A stretch of 64,000 nt of DNA from Alphaproteobacteria bacterium (GCA_030054175.1 JASGCM010000004.1:102053-166052), one strand, 5' to 3'; shown: positions 27,068 to 37,899, counted from the stretch's first letter. Made by a program: numbers and translations. Notes: generated from the sequence alone by a model not told the origin.

Positions 27068-28672
27068 TCAGAACGCCGCCACGGCACCATCGCTGCGCGG
27101 ATCCCAACCGCCCTTCATGATGCCGTTGGGCTCGCGCACAATGCACCCGGCATGTCCCACGGTTTCATCCAGGGCGCCAATCACTTCGACATCGTGACCT
27201 CGGCGGCGCAATTCGCCCATGACTTCGGCCGGGAAACGGCTCTCCAGTTTGAGGGTATCGCTGCTTTGTCCCCAGGTGCGGCCCAACAACCAACGCGGAC
27301 GGCTGATGGCGTCTTGCGGATCCAGGCCATAGTGAGCCACACGACTGAAGATGGCGGCCTGCGTTTGAGGCTGACCGTCGCCGCCCATCGAGCCATACAC
27401 CATGGAACGGCCCGAATCAAAAACCGCCAGAGCCGGGTTGAGGGTATGGAAGGGCTTGCGATGGGGGGTCAGGGTATTGAGCGCCGTGGGAGAGAGCGAA
27501 AAACTGCAGCCGCGGTTTTGCCAGTTGACACCCGTGGTGGGCAAAACAATGCCTGAGCCGAACTCGTGGTAGATGCTTTGGATGAAAGACACGCAAAGTC
27601 CATTGCCGTCGATCACCCCCATCCAAATGGTGTCTGCGGGCGGACGTCCAGCGCCCCAAGGCAATGCACGCTGGACATCAATCTGTTTCGCCATGGCGTC
27701 TAGCGCCTTGGGCTGAAGAAATTCAGCGGGGTCACGCGTCATGTAAGCCGGGTCAGTCAGATGTTGGTCACGCACCTTGAAGGCTTGCTTGGTGGCCTCG
27801 ACGCACAAGTGCACATGATCTGCGCTGTCCACCGTGTGTTGACCCAAAGAGTGTCGATCGAGCAATCCCAGGATGATGAGCGACATCAGGCCCTGGGTAG
27901 GCGGCGTCATGTTGTGCACCTTGCCCTGGCTGTGCTGCAACGTGAGCGGATCGACGAGCTTGGCGCGATGCCGCTGCAGATCTGCAAACCGAAGAGGGCT
28001 GCCCATTCGTTCCAATTCAGTCGCCATGTTCAGCGCCAGGTCGCCACGGTAGAAGTCATCGGTGCCAGAGCGGGCAATGTGGTCCAGCGTGTCCGCCAGG
28101 CGAGGCTGCAGGAATACGCTGCCGGTGGCCGGCGATTGACCTTGGCTTAGAAAGGTCTCGGCAAAGCCTGGTTGGTTTTTCAACTCGGGGAGTTTGGCCG
28201 CAGTCAGTCGGTGTTGGCTGTGGGTGACCGGTACGCCTACGCGTGCATAGGTGATGGCGTCGTCGAGCAAACGGCGCATGGACATGCGCCCCCCCAGGGT
28301 GCGGCGGGAAAGCTCGTGCGCGGCGCCCCAGCCTGACAGAGTCCCTGCCACGGTGTTGGCAGCGACTGGGCCGCGAAACGGAATGGCTTGGTCAATGCCT
28401 TGGGCAGCATACCACTCGCGACTGGCCAAACCCGCTGCCGCACCACAGGCATCGATTCCTCCCATGGCATGTCCTGGCTGATGTATGACCCAAAAAGAAT
28501 CGCCACCTATTGAATTCATGTGGGGGTAGACCACCGCGATGGTGGCTGCCGCAGAGACCATGGCTTCCAGGGCGTTACCCCCCTCGCGCAGGACTGAAAG
28601 AGCCGATTCGGCGGCCAAAGAGTGAGGGGCAACGGCCATGCCGCGACGGCCCCATTTCGGTTGCAGATTCAT
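27068..28672 (-). CDS. Gamma-glutamyltransferase family protein
   Basis: 534 residues of the Ntn-hydrolase gamma-glutamyltranspeptidase family. The large-subunit part begins MAVAPHSLAAESALSVLREG and includes NSIGGDSFWVIH; autoprocessing should occur before the nucleophile Thr348 in ADTIWMGVIDGNG, and the small subunit holds VYGSMGGDGQPQTQAAI. No clear signal peptide is visible, which suggests a cytoplasmic member. It is the last gene of the ugp transcript direction, which hints at use of gamma-glutamyl or amide compounds, though this is not proven. Confidence 0.88.
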   Translation of the reverse strand: MNLQPKWGRRGMAVAPHSLAAESALSVLREGGNALEAMVSAAATIAVVYPHMNSIGGDSFWVIHQPGHAMGGIDACGAAAGLASREWYAAQGIDQAIPFRGPVAANTVAGTLSGWGAAHELSRRTLGGRMSMRRLLDDAITYARVGVPVTHSQHRLTAAKLPELKNQPGFAETFLSQGQSPATGSVFLQPRLADTLDHIARSGTDDFYRGDLALNMATELERMGSPLRFADLQRHRAKLVDPLTLQHSQGKVHNMTPPTQGLMSLIILGLLDRHSLGQHTVDSADHVHLCVEATKQAFKVRDQHLTDPAYMTRDPAEFLQPKALDAMAKQIDVQRALPWGAGRPPADTIWMGVIDGNGLCVSFIQSIYHEFGSGIVLPTTGVNWQNRGCSFSLSPTALNTLTPHRKPFHTLNPALAVFDSGRSMVYGSMGGDGQPQTQAAIFSRVAHYGLDPQDAISRPRWLLGRTWGQSSDTLKLESRFPAEVMGELRRRGHDVEVIGALDETVGHAGCIVREPNGIMKGGWDPRSDGAVAAF

Positions 28673-28700
28673 GCCACTGCTTTCTTCAAAAAAACTGAGA

Positions 28701-29528
28701 TTACTTTACATCCAACAGGGCCTGAACCATTTCGGCGAAGCCGAAACCCCGTTGCCCTGCTGTGACATAGGCTGGGAAATGGTGCAATTGGCCCCAATAT
28801 GGGGCAATGTTGGAAACTGCGATGCTGTGTGGGCAGTGTCGAAACATGGCCTGATCATTGGCTGAGTCACCGATATAAACCCAGCGCCCGACTTCGGCCT
28901 TCAGATCGCGTCCTAACCAGGACCGCACCGCCCAACAGGCACCTGCCCATTTGTCGTGCAAACCCACCCATGCATTGATGTGAATGGAACTCACGGTGAC
29001 GGTCAGGCCGTGCCCCTTCAACAAGGCCACGACTCGCCCAATCTCGGCCGCATCCAGTTGCGCATACTCTGAGTGGTCAATGGCGATGTCGGTCTCTCGC
29101 CCGGCACTGTCGGTGGCCAAACGCGCCCAGGGCATCTGCGCCAGCACATCGCGGGCAGCTTCTTGTAAACGCCGGGCATTGGTGCGACGCTCAGCGGCTG
29201 TTTGCAACCAGTCTTTGGACAAGCCACCAGAGGCATTTCGCCACAAGGCGACGGCCCCGTTTTCCGCGATGATGCCACGCAGCGGCCATTGCAAGGCAAA
29301 TGGCTCGCTCCAACCCGCCGGTCGGCCTGTGACGGCCATCACCTCAATGCCAGACTGCCGCAAAGCCTGCAAAGCAGACAGCGCCTGGGGCATGAGCAAA
29401 CCTTGTTCTGTCAGGGTGTCGTCGATGTCCGTCAGAACGCCCACAATATCCATGCGTTGACTTTTGGGCCAATCGATCAAAGGTCGGGCTGGACTGAAAT
29501 CGAAGTCTGGATTCATGCGCAGGGCCAC
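28701..29528 (-). CDS. HAD-IIB phosphatase (mannosyl-3-phosphoglycerate phosphatase-like)
   Basis: 275 residues with HAD-IIB motifs: VGVLTDIDDTLTEQGLLMP near residue 30, VMAVTGRPAGW, IIAENGAVALW and the late VYIGDSANDQAMFRHC. It dephosphorylates a sugar-phosphate-like substrate not defined by sequence. The start is a GTG at 29528, with ATG at 29516 as an alternative. It lies six bases downstream of ugpQ and is probably part of the same transcript. Confidence 0.82.
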   Translation of the reverse strand: MALRMNPDFDFSPARPLIDWPKSQRMDIVGVLTDIDDTLTEQGLLMPQALSALQALRQSGIEVMAVTGRPAGWSEPFALQWPLRGIIAENGAVALWRNASGGLSKDWLQTAAERRTNARRLQEAARDVLAQMPWARLATDSAGRETDIAIDHSEYAQLDAAEIGRVVALLKGHGLTVTVSSIHINAWVGLHDKWAGACWAVRSWLGRDLKAEVGRWVYIGDSANDQAMFRHCPHSIAVSNIAPYWGQLHHFPAYVTAGQRGFGFAEMVQALLDVK

Positions 29529-29534
29529 CCCGTT

Positions 29535-30272
29535 TCAACGTCTCGGGTCGAACACATCGATGGCATCGGTGATGATGGCTTCGTGACCCCAAAGCCACAA
29601 TTGATCGGCCACTGCTGGATCGTTGACGGTGTAACTCAGACGCCATAGGCCCTGTTGCGCTGCTTGCTGCAAACGCAGCGGGGTCCAAAGTGCGTAATGA
29701 CAAATCAAGGCCTGGTGGCGATGCGCTCGCACAGCGTCAAAAACCGTGTCATCCCATTGATTCAATAGCAGGCCCCGTGGCAGATGCGGAGCTACCCTTG
29801 CAGCTGCTTCCAAGGCTACCGGGCTGAATGATGTCAAAAAGGGCCATAACTTGGCGTCGGCCCACAACTGGGCTACTTCGCGCGCCACTTGCGTACCCGT
29901 CTCTGCCTCGAAACCCGATGTGGGTTTGATTTCGATGTTCAAGAACAAATCACGTGATTGCAACCAACGCCCCACGGTACGCAGACGACTGAGGGGCTCA
30001 GAGGCATAGGCCGGGCTGTGCCAACTGCCGGCATCGAGGGCGCTCAAAGCCTCCCAACTGAGATCACCCGCCAAACCCTGCCCGTTGGTGGTGCGCTCGA
30101 GCGTGGCGTCGTGCAGAAGAAACACCACGCCATCGGCGCTGAGCTTGGCGTCGCACTCAAACATGCGAAAACCATGGCGTGCACCGAGTTGAAATGCCGC
30201 CAAGGTGTTTTCTGGGGCTTGCAGACCGGCTCCCCGGTGCGCCACCCAGCGTGGATAAGGCCAGGGCTTCAT
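29535..30272 (-). CDS. ugpQ: Glycerophosphodiester phosphodiesterase
   Basis: 245 residues with the GDPD core: [19 protein letters not shown] at the N-terminus, [27 protein letters not shown] region and FLNIEIKP. It hydrolyses glycerophosphodiesters to glycerol-3-phosphate plus alcohol. There is no signal peptide, as in cytoplasmic UgpQ. It overlaps ugpC by four bases, so imported diesters are cleaved on entry. Confidence 0.93.
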   Translation of the reverse strand: MKPWPYPRWVAHRGAGLQAPENTLAAFQLGARHGFRMFECDAKLSADGVVFLLHDATLERTTNGQGLAGDLSWEALSALDAGSWHSPAYASEPLSRLRTVGRWLQSRDLFLNIEIKPTSGFEAETGTQVAREVAQLWADAKLWPFLTSFSPVALEAAARVAPHLPRGLLLNQWDDTVFDAVRAHRHQALICHYALWTPLRLQQAAQQGLWRLSYTVNDPAVADQLWLWGHEAIITDAIDVFDPRR

Positions 30273-31279
30273 GCCGCCACCCGCCCACCCGTTGCGGCAT
30301 CAAACCAATGCAGTTGATCGGGAGGGGCCGCCAAGCGACAGTGCTCGCCGGGCCCAGGTGCCGCCTGATCGGCAGGCAGGCGCAGGGTCAGCGACTCGGA
30401 ACCCAAACGGGCGTGAACCAAGCGCTCTGCGCCCAGCAATTCCAAGGTCTCGACCTGAACCGTCCACCCATCATCCGACAGGTACAAGTGTTCGGGGCGC
30501 ACGCCCAAGACCCGCCCTGAGGTCACACCCGGTGCCTGACGCAGCAGGTTCATGGGCGGAGAGCCCATGAAGGAGGCCACAAACAAACTGGCCGGTCGGT
30601 TGTAGACCTCCTCGGGGGTTCCAAATTGTTCGACCCGCCCCGCATTCATGACCATCATGCGTTGCCCCAAGGTCATGGCTTCGACCTGATCGTGGGTGAC
30701 ATACAGACTGGTCACGCCCAACTCGGCGTGGAGTCGACGGATCTCCAGCCGGGTTTGGGCACGCAGTTTGGCATCAAGGTTGGACAAGGGTTCGTCGAAC
30801 AAAAAAACCTGCGGCTCGCGAACCATGGCGCGGCCCATCGCCACCCGTTGGCGCTGTCCCCCGGAAAGTTGGCCGGGCTTGCGTTCGAGCAAGGTTTGCA
30901 ATTCAAGCCACTGGGCCAACTTGTGCACGCGCTCACGGATGGCGTCTTTGGACAGACCCGCGATTTTCAGGCCATAGGCCATGTTGTCATACACGCTCAT
31001 GTGTGGGTAGAGCGCATAGTTCTGAAACACCATGGCGATATCGCGTTGCGAGGGCTCCAAATCGTTGACGATCCGATCACCAATGCGGATCTGTCCATGG
31101 GTGACCTCTTCTAAACCGGCGACCATGCGTAACAAAGTAGACTTGCCGCATCCCGAGGGACCAACGATGACCACGAACTCGCCATCACGCACTTCGGCAC
31201 TGAGCGCGTGAATGACAGTGTTGTCTTTGGGCGGTTTGCCGTAGGTCTTGCCGATTTGATCAAAATGTATGGATGCCAT
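30269..31279 (-). CDS. ugpC: sn-Glycerol-3-phosphate ABC transporter ATPase
   Basis: 336 residues. Walker [10 protein letters not shown] near residue 40, signature [14 protein letters not shown] near residue 138, Walker [13 protein letters not shown], and a C-terminal TOBE regulatory region ([10 protein letters not shown]). It energises uptake of glycerol-3-phosphate and diesters from the cytoplasmic side. It sits between ugpE and ugpQ with a four-base overlap to ugpQ. Confidence 0.93.
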   Translation of the reverse strand: MASIHFDQIGKTYGKPPKDNTVIHALSAEVRDGEFVVIVGPSGCGKSTLLRMVAGLEEVTHGQIRIGDRIVNDLEPSQRDIAMVFQNYALYPHMSVYDNMAYGLKIAGLSKDAIRERVHKLAQWLELQTLLERKPGQLSGGQRQRVAMGRAMVREPQVFLFDEPLSNLDAKLRAQTRLEIRRLHAELGVTSLYVTHDQVEAMTLGQRMMVMNAGRVEQFGTPEEVYNRPASLFVASFMGSPPMNLLRQAPGVTSGRVLGVRPEHLYLSDDGWTVQVETLELLGAERLVHARLGSESLTLRLPADQAAPGPGEHCRLAAPPDQLHWFDAATGGRVAA

Positions 31280-31285
31280 GGCGTT

Positions 31286-32140
31286 TTATTTTTCAGTTTC
31301 GATCAAACCCTTGACGAACCATTTCTGCATGAGGATGACGACCAAGGCCGGGGGTAGCATGGCCAACATGACCGAGGCCATGACCACATTCCATTCGGTC
31401 CAAGATTCGCCAGCGATCAGCCTGCGAATGCCCAGCACCACCGGATACATGTCTTCGCTGGTGGTGACCAGCAAGGGCCAGAGGTATTGGTTCCAGCCAT
31501 AAATGAACTGAATCACAAACATGGCTGCGATGTTGGTGGCCGACAGCGGCAACAACACATCTCGAAAAAAACGCAAAGGACCTGCACCGTCGATGCGAGC
31601 AGCTTCAACCAATTCATCGGGGACCGTCATGAAGAACTGCCGGAATAGAAAGGTGGCTGTGGCCGACGCAATCAGAGGCACGGAGAGTCCTGCGTAGCTG
31701 TTGAGCAAACCCAGATTGGCGACCACCTCGTAAGTGGGCGAAATACGGACCTCGACCGGCAGCATCAAGGTGATGAAAATCATCCAAAACACCAAGCCGC
31801 GAAACGGAAAGCGGAAATAGACGATGGCAAAAGCCGACAACAGCGAGATGGCAATTTTCCCGACAGAAATCGTCAAAGCGGTGATCAGGCTGACCTGCAA
31901 CATGGGCCACATGGGCGCCAGCTGAGAGCCCGCCGAGTTGCCCCCCCCCAGCAAGGTCAAGGTGTAGGTTTCGATGAAATGGTCCCCGGGCCATAGCGAC
32001 ATCGGGTTGCCCTGATTGATCTGTTGCGCAGTCTGGGTGGACGCAACCCAGGTCAGATAAATGGGGAAAGCGACGGCCAACACCCCCAACCACAGGGTCA
32101 GGTGAGAAATGAGGTTCAGCCAAGGGCGGCGTTCGACCAT
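31286..32140 (-). CDS. ugpE: sn-Glycerol-3-phosphate ABC transporter permease
   Basis: About 284 residues, six predicted membrane helices, with the ABC permease EAA loop (VEAARIDGAGPLRFFRDVLLPL). Start MVERRPWLN at 32140 is preferred; the frame continues upstream to 32164 but that would overlap ugpA. Pairs with UgpA in the inner membrane. Confidence 0.92.
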   Translation of the reverse strand: MVERRPWLNLISHLTLWLGVLAVAFPIYLTWVASTQTAQQINQGNPMSLWPGDHFIETYTLTLLGGGNSAGSQLAPMWPMLQVSLITALTISVGKIAISLLSAFAIVYFRFPFRGLVFWMIFITLMLPVEVRISPTYEVVANLGLLNSYAGLSVPLIASATATFLFRQFFMTVPDELVEAARIDGAGPLRFFRDVLLPLSATNIAAMFVIQFIYGWNQYLWPLLVTTSEDMYPVVLGIRRLIAGESWTEWNVVMASVMLAMLPPALVVILMQKWFVKGLIETEK

Positions 32141-32141
32141 G

Positions 32142-33023
32142 TCAGTACTGCACCTTTTTTTCAATAAAGCGGAACTGGATGACGGTGAGTGCGATCACCA
32201 GGAGCATCAAGACCACCGACTGGGCCGCTGATGAACCGATATCCAGCGCTTTGAATCCGTCGTAGTACACCTTGTAGACCAAAATGGCGGTGTCCTTGCC
32301 AGGTCCTCCGTGGGTGGTGGCGTCGATGATGGCAAAGGTGTCAAAGAAAGCGTAAACGACATTGATCACCAGCAAAAAGAAGGTGGTGGGCGAGAGCAAT
32401 GGGAATACGATGGTCCAAAAGCGTCGCCAGGGTTGGGCCCCATCGATGGCTGCGGCCTCGATCAGGGAGCGTGGAATGGACTGCAAACCAGCCAGAAAAA
32501 ACAGGAAGTTGTAGGAAATCTGCTTCCAGACTGCCGCCAGGACAATCAAGGCCATGGCGTGGTCGGCATTGAGCAAGTGATCCCAATGAAATCCCCATCC
32601 TCGCAACCAATAGGCCACCACGCCCATGGGGGACGCAAACATGAAAAGCCACAAGACACCCGCCACCACCGGCGCCACCGCATAGGGCCAAATCAAAAGG
32701 GTTTTATAGAAGGTTGCCCCACGCACCACCCGATCGGCCATGACAGCCAGCAGCATGGACACCGACAAACCCAAGGTGGCGACCAAGATCGAGAACACCG
32801 CTGTGGTTTTGAATGAAGCCAGATAGGTGGAGTCGGCAAACAGATTCTGAAAATTCTGCCAGCCCACGAACTCTGAGCTGGTGCCAAATGCATCTTGAAC
32901 GAACAGGCTTTGGTACAGGGCCTGTCCGGCCGGCCAGAAGAAAAACACGCTCACGATCGCCAGTTGCGGAGCGATCAGAACCCAGGGCAACCAGGCCTGG
33001 CGAAAGAAAACGCGTTTTTCCAT
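32142..33023 (-). CDS. ugpA: sn-Glycerol-3-phosphate ABC transporter permease
   Basis: 293 residues with six membrane helices and the EAA loop [22 protein letters not shown] near residue 200. It forms the permease heterodimer with UgpE. Its stop lies one base before the ugpE start, so the genes are translationally linked. Confidence 0.92.
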   Translation of the reverse strand: MEKRVFFRQAWLPWVLIAPQLAIVSVFFFWPAGQALYQSLFVQDAFGTSSEFVGWQNFQNLFADSTYLASFKTTAVFSILVATLGLSVSMLLAVMADRVVRGATFYKTLLIWPYAVAPVVAGVLWLFMFASPMGVVAYWLRGWGFHWDHLLNADHAMALIVLAAVWKQISYNFLFFLAGLQSIPRSLIEAAAIDGAQPWRRFWTIVFPLLSPTTFFLLVINVVYAFFDTFAIIDATTHGGPGKDTAILVYKVYYDGFKALDIGSSAAQSVVLMLLVIALTVIQFRFIEKKVQY

Positions 33024-33031
33024 GCCCGGGA

Positions 33032-34345
33032 TCAGCCCTTGTTCGACTTCTCAAAACGCTCAAGCAGTTCGTTACCGCGCTTGATGGCGCCATCCAAAGC
33101 TTCCTTGGGGGCTTTCTTGCCCGACCATACCTGCTCAAGTTCTTCATCGATGATGGTGCGGATCTGGACGAAATTTCCCAGGCGTACGCCGCGCGACTTA
33201 TCGGTGGTTTTTCGGATCATCTGCGTCACTGACACATCGGTGCCTGGATTCTTTTTATAAAAGCCAGACTTGTCGGTCAGCTCGAACGAGGCCTTGGTGA
33301 CAGGCAAGTAGCCGGTGCGTTGGTGGCTGGCAGCAGCCACGTCGGGCTTGGAGAGGTGGGCAAAGAACAGGCCGACGCCCTTGTATTCCGCAGCTTTTTT
33401 TCCATTCATGACCCAAAGACTGGCCCCACCGATGACGGTGTTTTGGGGGGCGCCCTGAACATCGGGGTAATAAGGCAAGGTGCCAATGCCATAGGCGAAC
33501 TTGCCGTTGCGCACCACGCTGCCATACAACGCTGACGACCCGGTCGCCATGGCGCACTCGCCCGAAACGAAAGTGGCGTCTGCCGCATTGCCCCGGCCTT
33601 TGTAGACGAACAAACCGCTCTTCGCCATGTTGGCCAGATTCTCGATGTGCCGCACATGCAAAGGGGTATTGAAGCTCAGGCGGGCGTCAAGACCGCGCAT
33701 GCCATTGCCTTTGGTGGCGAACTCGGTGTTGTGCCAAGCCGAAAAACTCTCGAGCTGGGTCCAGCTGATCCAACTGGTGGTGAAAGGGCACTTGTGACCC
33801 GACGCCTTGAGCTTGGCCGCTGCCAAGGCCACCTCAGGCCAGGTTTGGGGTGGATTGTCGGGGTCCATGCCGGCGGCCTTGAAGGCGTCCTTGTTGTAGT
33901 GAAATACCGGTGTCGAACTGTTGAAGGGAAAGCTGAGCATCTGGCCACTGGGTGAGGTGTAGTAACCCGCCACCGCTGGCACATAGGCATCGGGGTTGAA
34001 CTTTACGCCGGCCTCTTTCATGACTTCGGCCACCGGACGGATGGCGCCTTTGCTGGCCATCATGGTCGCGGTACCGACCTCGAACACCTGCAAGATGTGC
34101 GGGGCATTGCCTGATCGGTAGGCGGCAATGGCGGCGGTCATGGATTCATCGTAGCTGCCCTTGAAGACAGGCACCACTTTGAACTGGCTCTGGGTTTTAT
34201 TGAAGTCCTGGGCCATGTCGTTGACCCACTCGCCCAAGGCACCTCCCATCGAGTGCCACCACTGAATTTCGGTCTGAGCCTGGGCCGTGCTCAGGCCCGA
34301 CAAAGCCAACAACAGGGCCGCGCCCTTCTGAATCCAATGTGTCAT
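33032..34345 (-). CDS. ugpB: sn-Glycerol-3-phosphate ABC transporter substrate-binding protein
   Basis: 437 residues with signal peptide [20 protein letters not shown] ending in AQA, and family landmarks [39 protein letters not shown] and [20 protein letters not shown]. Periplasmic receptor for glycerol-3-phosphate and glycerophosphodiesters. First gene of the ugpBAECQ transcript, divergent from glpK with a 97-bp shared promoter region (34346-34442). Confidence 0.94.
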   Translation of the reverse strand: MTHWIQKGAALLLALSGLSTAQAQTEIQWWHSMGGALGEWVNDMAQDFNKTQSQFKVVPVFKGSYDESMTAAIAAYRSGNAPHILQVFEVGTATMMASKGAIRPVAEVMKEAGVKFNPDAYVPAVAGYYTSPSGQMLSFPFNSSTPVFHYNKDAFKAAGMDPDNPPQTWPEVALAAAKLKASGHKCPFTTSWISWTQLESFSAWHNTEFATKGNGMRGLDARLSFNTPLHVRHIENLANMAKSGLFVYKGRGNAADATFVSGECAMATGSSALYGSVVRNGKFAYGIGTLPYYPDVQGAPQNTVIGGASLWVMNGKKAAEYKGVGLFFAHLSKPDVAAASHQRTGYLPVTKASFELTDKSGFYKKNPGTDVSVTQMIRKTTDKSRGVRLGNFVQIRTIIDEELEQVWSGKKAPKEALDGAIKRGNELLERFEKSNKG

Positions 34346-34442
34346 GGAAGTCTCCTGATCCTTGTTTATAAATGACAGGCTTGACAGCCCGAGGTGAGGC
34401 TAGGTTAGCATGTTTCAATTGCGATTTGACCTGAGGAATTTC

Positions 34443-35936
34443 ATGAATTATCTGTTGGCCCTGGACCAAGGCACTTCGAGTTCACGTGCCATGCTGTTCG
34501 ACCCTGAAGGCCGACAAATCGCCACGGCCCGGCAGTCCTTCCCGCAGCACTACCCCATGCCGGGTTGGGTCGAGCACGACCCCATGGACATCTGGCACTC
34601 TCAATTGAGCACGGCTCGCGAAGTTTTGGCGCGCGCCGGTGCTTCAGCCCAGCAAGTAAGGGCCATCGGCGTCACCAATCAACGTGAGTCCACTCTGGTG
34701 TGGGATAGAGCCAGCGGCTTGCCCGTGTATCCCGCCATTGTCTGGCAAGACCGGCGCACAGAACCCGATTGCGCACGACTGCGCGAGCAAGGTCTGGGCC
34801 AACGCGTGCTCGCCTTGAGTGGTTTGGTGCTCGACCCCTACTTTTCGGCCACCAAGATCGCCTGGATCTTGCGCCACACGCCCAACGGATATCAGCGCGC
34901 CCAAAATGGTGAACTGGCCTTTGGCACGGTCGATACTTGGCTGATCCATCAATTGACTGGTGGACAAGTTCACGCCACCGATGTCAGCAACGCATCACGC
35001 ACCCAGTTGATGAACTTGGAGACGGGCGACTGGGATGATGAACTGCTGGCCGTCTTTGGCGTGCCCATCGCCATGTTGCCCGAGATTCGCCCATCGGCAG
35101 CACACTATGGTCACACCCAAGCTGCTTGGCTGGGCGCCCCGATTGAGTTGGCAGGCGTGGCGGGCGACCAGCAAAGCGCCCTGTTTGGCCAAGGCTGCCT
35201 GAGAGCCGGACAAGCAAAAAACACCTACGGCACCGGTTGCTTCATGCTGATGCACACCGGCAATAAGCACATTGAAAGTCAACATGGTTTGCTGAGTACC
35301 GCAGCGGCTCAAAGCGGGCATGAGCCCGCCTACGCATTGGAAGGCAGCGTTTTCATGGCCGGCGCTGTCGTTCAGTGGCTGCGCGACGGACTGGGCTTGA
35401 TACGGTCGGCCTCAGACATCGAAACCTTAGCGGCTGAAGTCAGCGACACCGATGGCGTGATGCTGGTGCCCGCTTTCACGGGATTGGGCGCACCCTATTG
35501 GGATGCGCAAGCCCGTGGGGCGATCTTGGGCTTGACTCGTGGGACAACCGCTGCCCACATTGCGCGGGCCGCGCTAGAGGGCATCGCCTTGCAAAATGCG
35601 GCGGTGCTGCGGGCCATGAACGCAGACGCGCTGGCCCAGGGCTCGCCTCCCTTGAGCGAATTGCGAGTAGACGGTGGAGCCTGCGCCAACGACCTGTTGA
35701 TGCAAATGCAGGCGGATTTACTGGGCCTGCCTCTGCTTCGCCCCAAAGTGATCGAGACCACAGCCTGGGGAGCCGCCTGTCTGGCTGCGTTGCACAGCGG
35801 CGTGTTCAGCAGCCAAGACGATTTTGTCAAGCGGTGGGAAAGCGAGAGGGTATTCGAGCCACGAATCAGTCGCGACTTGGCTCAACACAAGCTGGACCAG
35901 TGGGAACGGGCCGTGCGGCAAACTCGGCAAAGCTGA
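34443..35936 (+). CDS. glpK: Glycerol kinase
   Basis: 497 residues of the FGGY kinase family: N-terminal LALDQGTSSSRAMLFD, IVWQDRRTEPDC, the VAGDQQSALFGQGC block and ELRVDGGACANDLLMQMQAD near the C-terminus. It phosphorylates glycerol to glycerol-3-phosphate, joining the ugp uptake system. ATG at 34443 follows GAGGAATTTC; the frame extends upstream to 34410 without homology. It converges with the E1 beta gene. Confidence 0.95.
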   Translation: MNYLLALDQGTSSSRAMLFDPEGRQIATARQSFPQHYPMPGWVEHDPMDIWHSQLSTAREVLARAGASAQQVRAIGVTNQRESTLVWDRASGLPVYPAIVWQDRRTEPDCARLREQGLGQRVLALSGLVLDPYFSATKIAWILRHTPNGYQRAQNGELAFGTVDTWLIHQLTGGQVHATDVSNASRTQLMNLETGDWDDELLAVFGVPIAMLPEIRPSAAHYGHTQAAWLGAPIELAGVAGDQQSALFGQGCLRAGQAKNTYGTGCFMLMHTGNKHIESQHGLLSTAAAQSGHEPAYALEGSVFMAGAVVQWLRDGLGLIRSASDIETLAAEVSDTDGVMLVPAFTGLGAPYWDAQARGAILGLTRGTTAAHIARAALEGIALQNAAVLRAMNADALAQGSPPLSELRVDGGACANDLLMQMQADLLGLPLLRPKVIETTAWGAACLAALHSGVFSSQDDFVKRWESERVFEPRISRDLAQHKLDQWERAVRQTRQS

Positions 35937-35953
35937 ATCGAAAAGACCCGAAT

Positions 35954-36913
35954 TCAGCGACGCCTTAATGCGAGGGCTTCTTGAACCACTTCTTCGACAC
36001 CCACGCGTGCGAGGTTTTCCAAACTGGCCGCATAGCCAACGGGAATACGGGGTGCTCCCAATCGGGCGATCTTGCAAGCAGTCATCTGGGCCGCGGTGGC
36101 TGCGACCTCAGCGCCAAAACCGGCCACTTGCACGGCATCGTGGACCACCAGCAAACGACCGGTTCGGGCGCAATCGGCGAGGACGGTGTCGCGGTCCCAA
36201 GGCCACAGGCTGCGCAAGTCGATCACACTGGCCGACACGCCCTGAGTCGCCAATTGATCTGCGGCACGGGTCACGGTGTGCACGGCGGCCGACCAGGCCA
36301 CCAGGGTCAGGTGCTCGCCACGGCGCAACACCCGAGCTTGATTGGGACTTTGAACAGGACCCGGTTCAACCAGCCCCTGCAAAGTCCACAATTCTTTGTT
36401 CTCCAGATAGACCACCGGGTCTTCGGCTTGCAGAGCCCAGGTCAACATGTCGTGGTTGTCTTGAGGCGTTGCCGGACACAGCACCACCACTCCAGGCATG
36501 TGAGCGAACCAGGCCTCGAGACTTTGTGAGTGCTGGGCGGCCGAGTTGACCCACATGCCGATCGGCATGCGCATCACCAGCGGCACCCGGCCCTGACCGC
36601 CAAACATATAGCGGTTCTTGGCTGCCTGGTTGACGATTTCGTCCATGGCGCACAGGGCAAAATCGATCACACGCATCTCGACCACCGGTCGCATGCCCAT
36701 CAGTGCCATGCCGACACCGGCACCCATGATGTTGGCCTCAGAAATGGGCGTGTCAATCACGCGCTCTGAGCCCCAGGTGGCTTGCAGACCTTTGTACTGA
36801 CCAAAAATGCCACCACGTCCCACGTCTTCACCCAACACCACCACGGCAGGGTCGCGGCGCATGGCTTCCGATACGGCCAATGCAGCGGCTTCGGCATAAG
36901 TCATCAGCGCCAT
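35954..36913 (-). CDS. 2-Oxoacid/acetoin dehydrogenase E1 component, beta subunit
   Basis: 319 residues of the transketolase-like E1 beta family (AcoB/PdhB type): MTYAEAAALAVSEAMRRDP, VLGEDVGRGGIFGQYKGL, the MGMRPVVEMRVIDFALCAMD block and a C-terminal SVIDLRSLWPWD. It pairs with the alpha subunit upstream (start ATG 36913 behind GGGAG; ATG 36904 is an alternative overlapping the alpha stop). No E2 or E3 gene is adjacent, so the acyl acceptor is not evident. Confidence 0.9.
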   Translation of the reverse strand: MALMTYAEAAALAVSEAMRRDPAVVVLGEDVGRGGIFGQYKGLQATWGSERVIDTPISEANIMGAGVGMALMGMRPVVEMRVIDFALCAMDEIVNQAAKNRYMFGGQGRVPLVMRMPIGMWVNSAAQHSQSLEAWFAHMPGVVVLCPATPQDNHDMLTWALQAEDPVVYLENKELWTLQGLVEPGPVQSPNQARVLRRGEHLTLVAWSAAVHTVTRAADQLATQGVSASVIDLRSLWPWDRDTVLADCARTGRLLVVHDAVQVAGFGAEVAATAAQMTACKIARLGAPRIPVGYAASLENLARVGVEEVVQEALALRRR

Positions 36914-37899
36914 ACGCCAGCTCCCAGGGTTTGAATGTCGTTGTAGGCGGCTTGTGGCTCGGGCCATGGCGATTGGTTGGCGAATTCGACTGCCACATCG
37001 GCTTCGACTTGGGCTCGCGCGTCCAAGGCATCCAGATCGGCGGCAGCGACTCCGGCCTGAAGCGCCATTTGCCGAGCGCGCAACAAGGGGTCGGCGTCGA
37101 TCGCGCCTTGCAAATCATTCGGGTCGCGATAGCCCTGTACATCGACCGACACATGTCCACGCACGCGCCATGTATGTGCATGCAAAAAGCGGGGCTCACC
37201 GGCGCGCACCTCTTGCAACAATTTCGCACTGGCCTGATAAACCGCAGCCACATCGTTGCCGTCGACCGCAACACCCGTCACGCCCAGAGACTGGGCACGC
37301 GCCAATGCACCCGTTCCGGCTGTCAAGGTGCGGGTCGAGGTGGTGGCGGAAAAACGATTGTCCTCACAAACGAACAAAACCGGCAGTTGGTACACGGCCG
37401 CCCAATTCAAGGCTTCAAGAAAAGGGCCGCGGTTGATCGCTCCATCGCCAAAAAAGCAAACCACCACATGCGGGCGTTTTTGCAACTTCAGGGCATGGGC
37501 AGCGCCACACGCGATGGGCAAGCCAGCCGCCACCACGCCGTTGGCGCCCAACATGCCCACTGTGAAGTCGGCAATGTGCATCGAGCCGCCCTTGCCCCCG
37601 TTGAAACCATCGGCGCGGCCAAACAACTCGGACATCATGCGACGCATGTCGGCTCCTTTGGCCAATGTGTGCCCATGCCCACGGTGGGTGCTGGTGAGCA
37701 AGTCTTCTTTTTTCAAGTGCGCGCACACACCCACCGCCACGGCCTCTTGACCAATGGACAGATGCAAAGGACCGCGCACCTTGGCGCTGTCATTCAACTT
37801 CGCGCCCAGCACCTGAACGCCGCCTTGGCTGGCGACTTCGGCAGCCAGTTCAAAGGCGCGTATGCGCGCCATGGTGTGATAAAGATCAAGCCAATTCAT
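36904..37899 (-). CDS. 2-Oxoacid/acetoin dehydrogenase E1 component, alpha subunit
   Basis: 331 residues with the ThDP motif GDGAINRGPFLEALNWA followed by VLFVCEDNRFSAT, plus STHRGHGHTLAKGADM and FNGGKGGSMHIADF typical of AcoA/PdhA. Start MNWLDLYHTMARIRAFE at 37899 is chosen; upstream codons overlap the TRAP gene and lack homology. With the beta subunit it would oxidatively decarboxylate a 2-oxo acid or cleave acetoin; the neighbouring TRAP transporter and SDR suggest use of an imported hydroxy or oxo acid. Confidence 0.9.
   Translation of the reverse strand: MNWLDLYHTMARIRAFELAAEVASQGGVQVLGAKLNDSAKVRGPLHLSIGQEAVAVGVCAHLKKEDLLTSTHRGHGHTLAKGADMRRMMSELFGRADGFNGGKGGSMHIADFTVGMLGANGVVAAGLPIACGAAHALKLQKRPHVVVCFFGDGAINRGPFLEALNWAAVYQLPVLFVCEDNRFSATTSTRTLTAGTGALARAQSLGVTGVAVDGNDVAAVYQASAKLLQEVRAGEPRFLHAHTWRVRGHVSVDVQGYRDPNDLQGAIDADPLLRARQMALQAGVAAADLDALDARAQVEADVAVEFANQSPWPEPQAAYNDIQTLGAGVWR

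Noticed and set aside
34346..34442. GlpR or PhoB boxes between ugpB and glpK
   Set aside because: No convincing direct repeats of a Pho box or a GlpR palindrome were found by eye.
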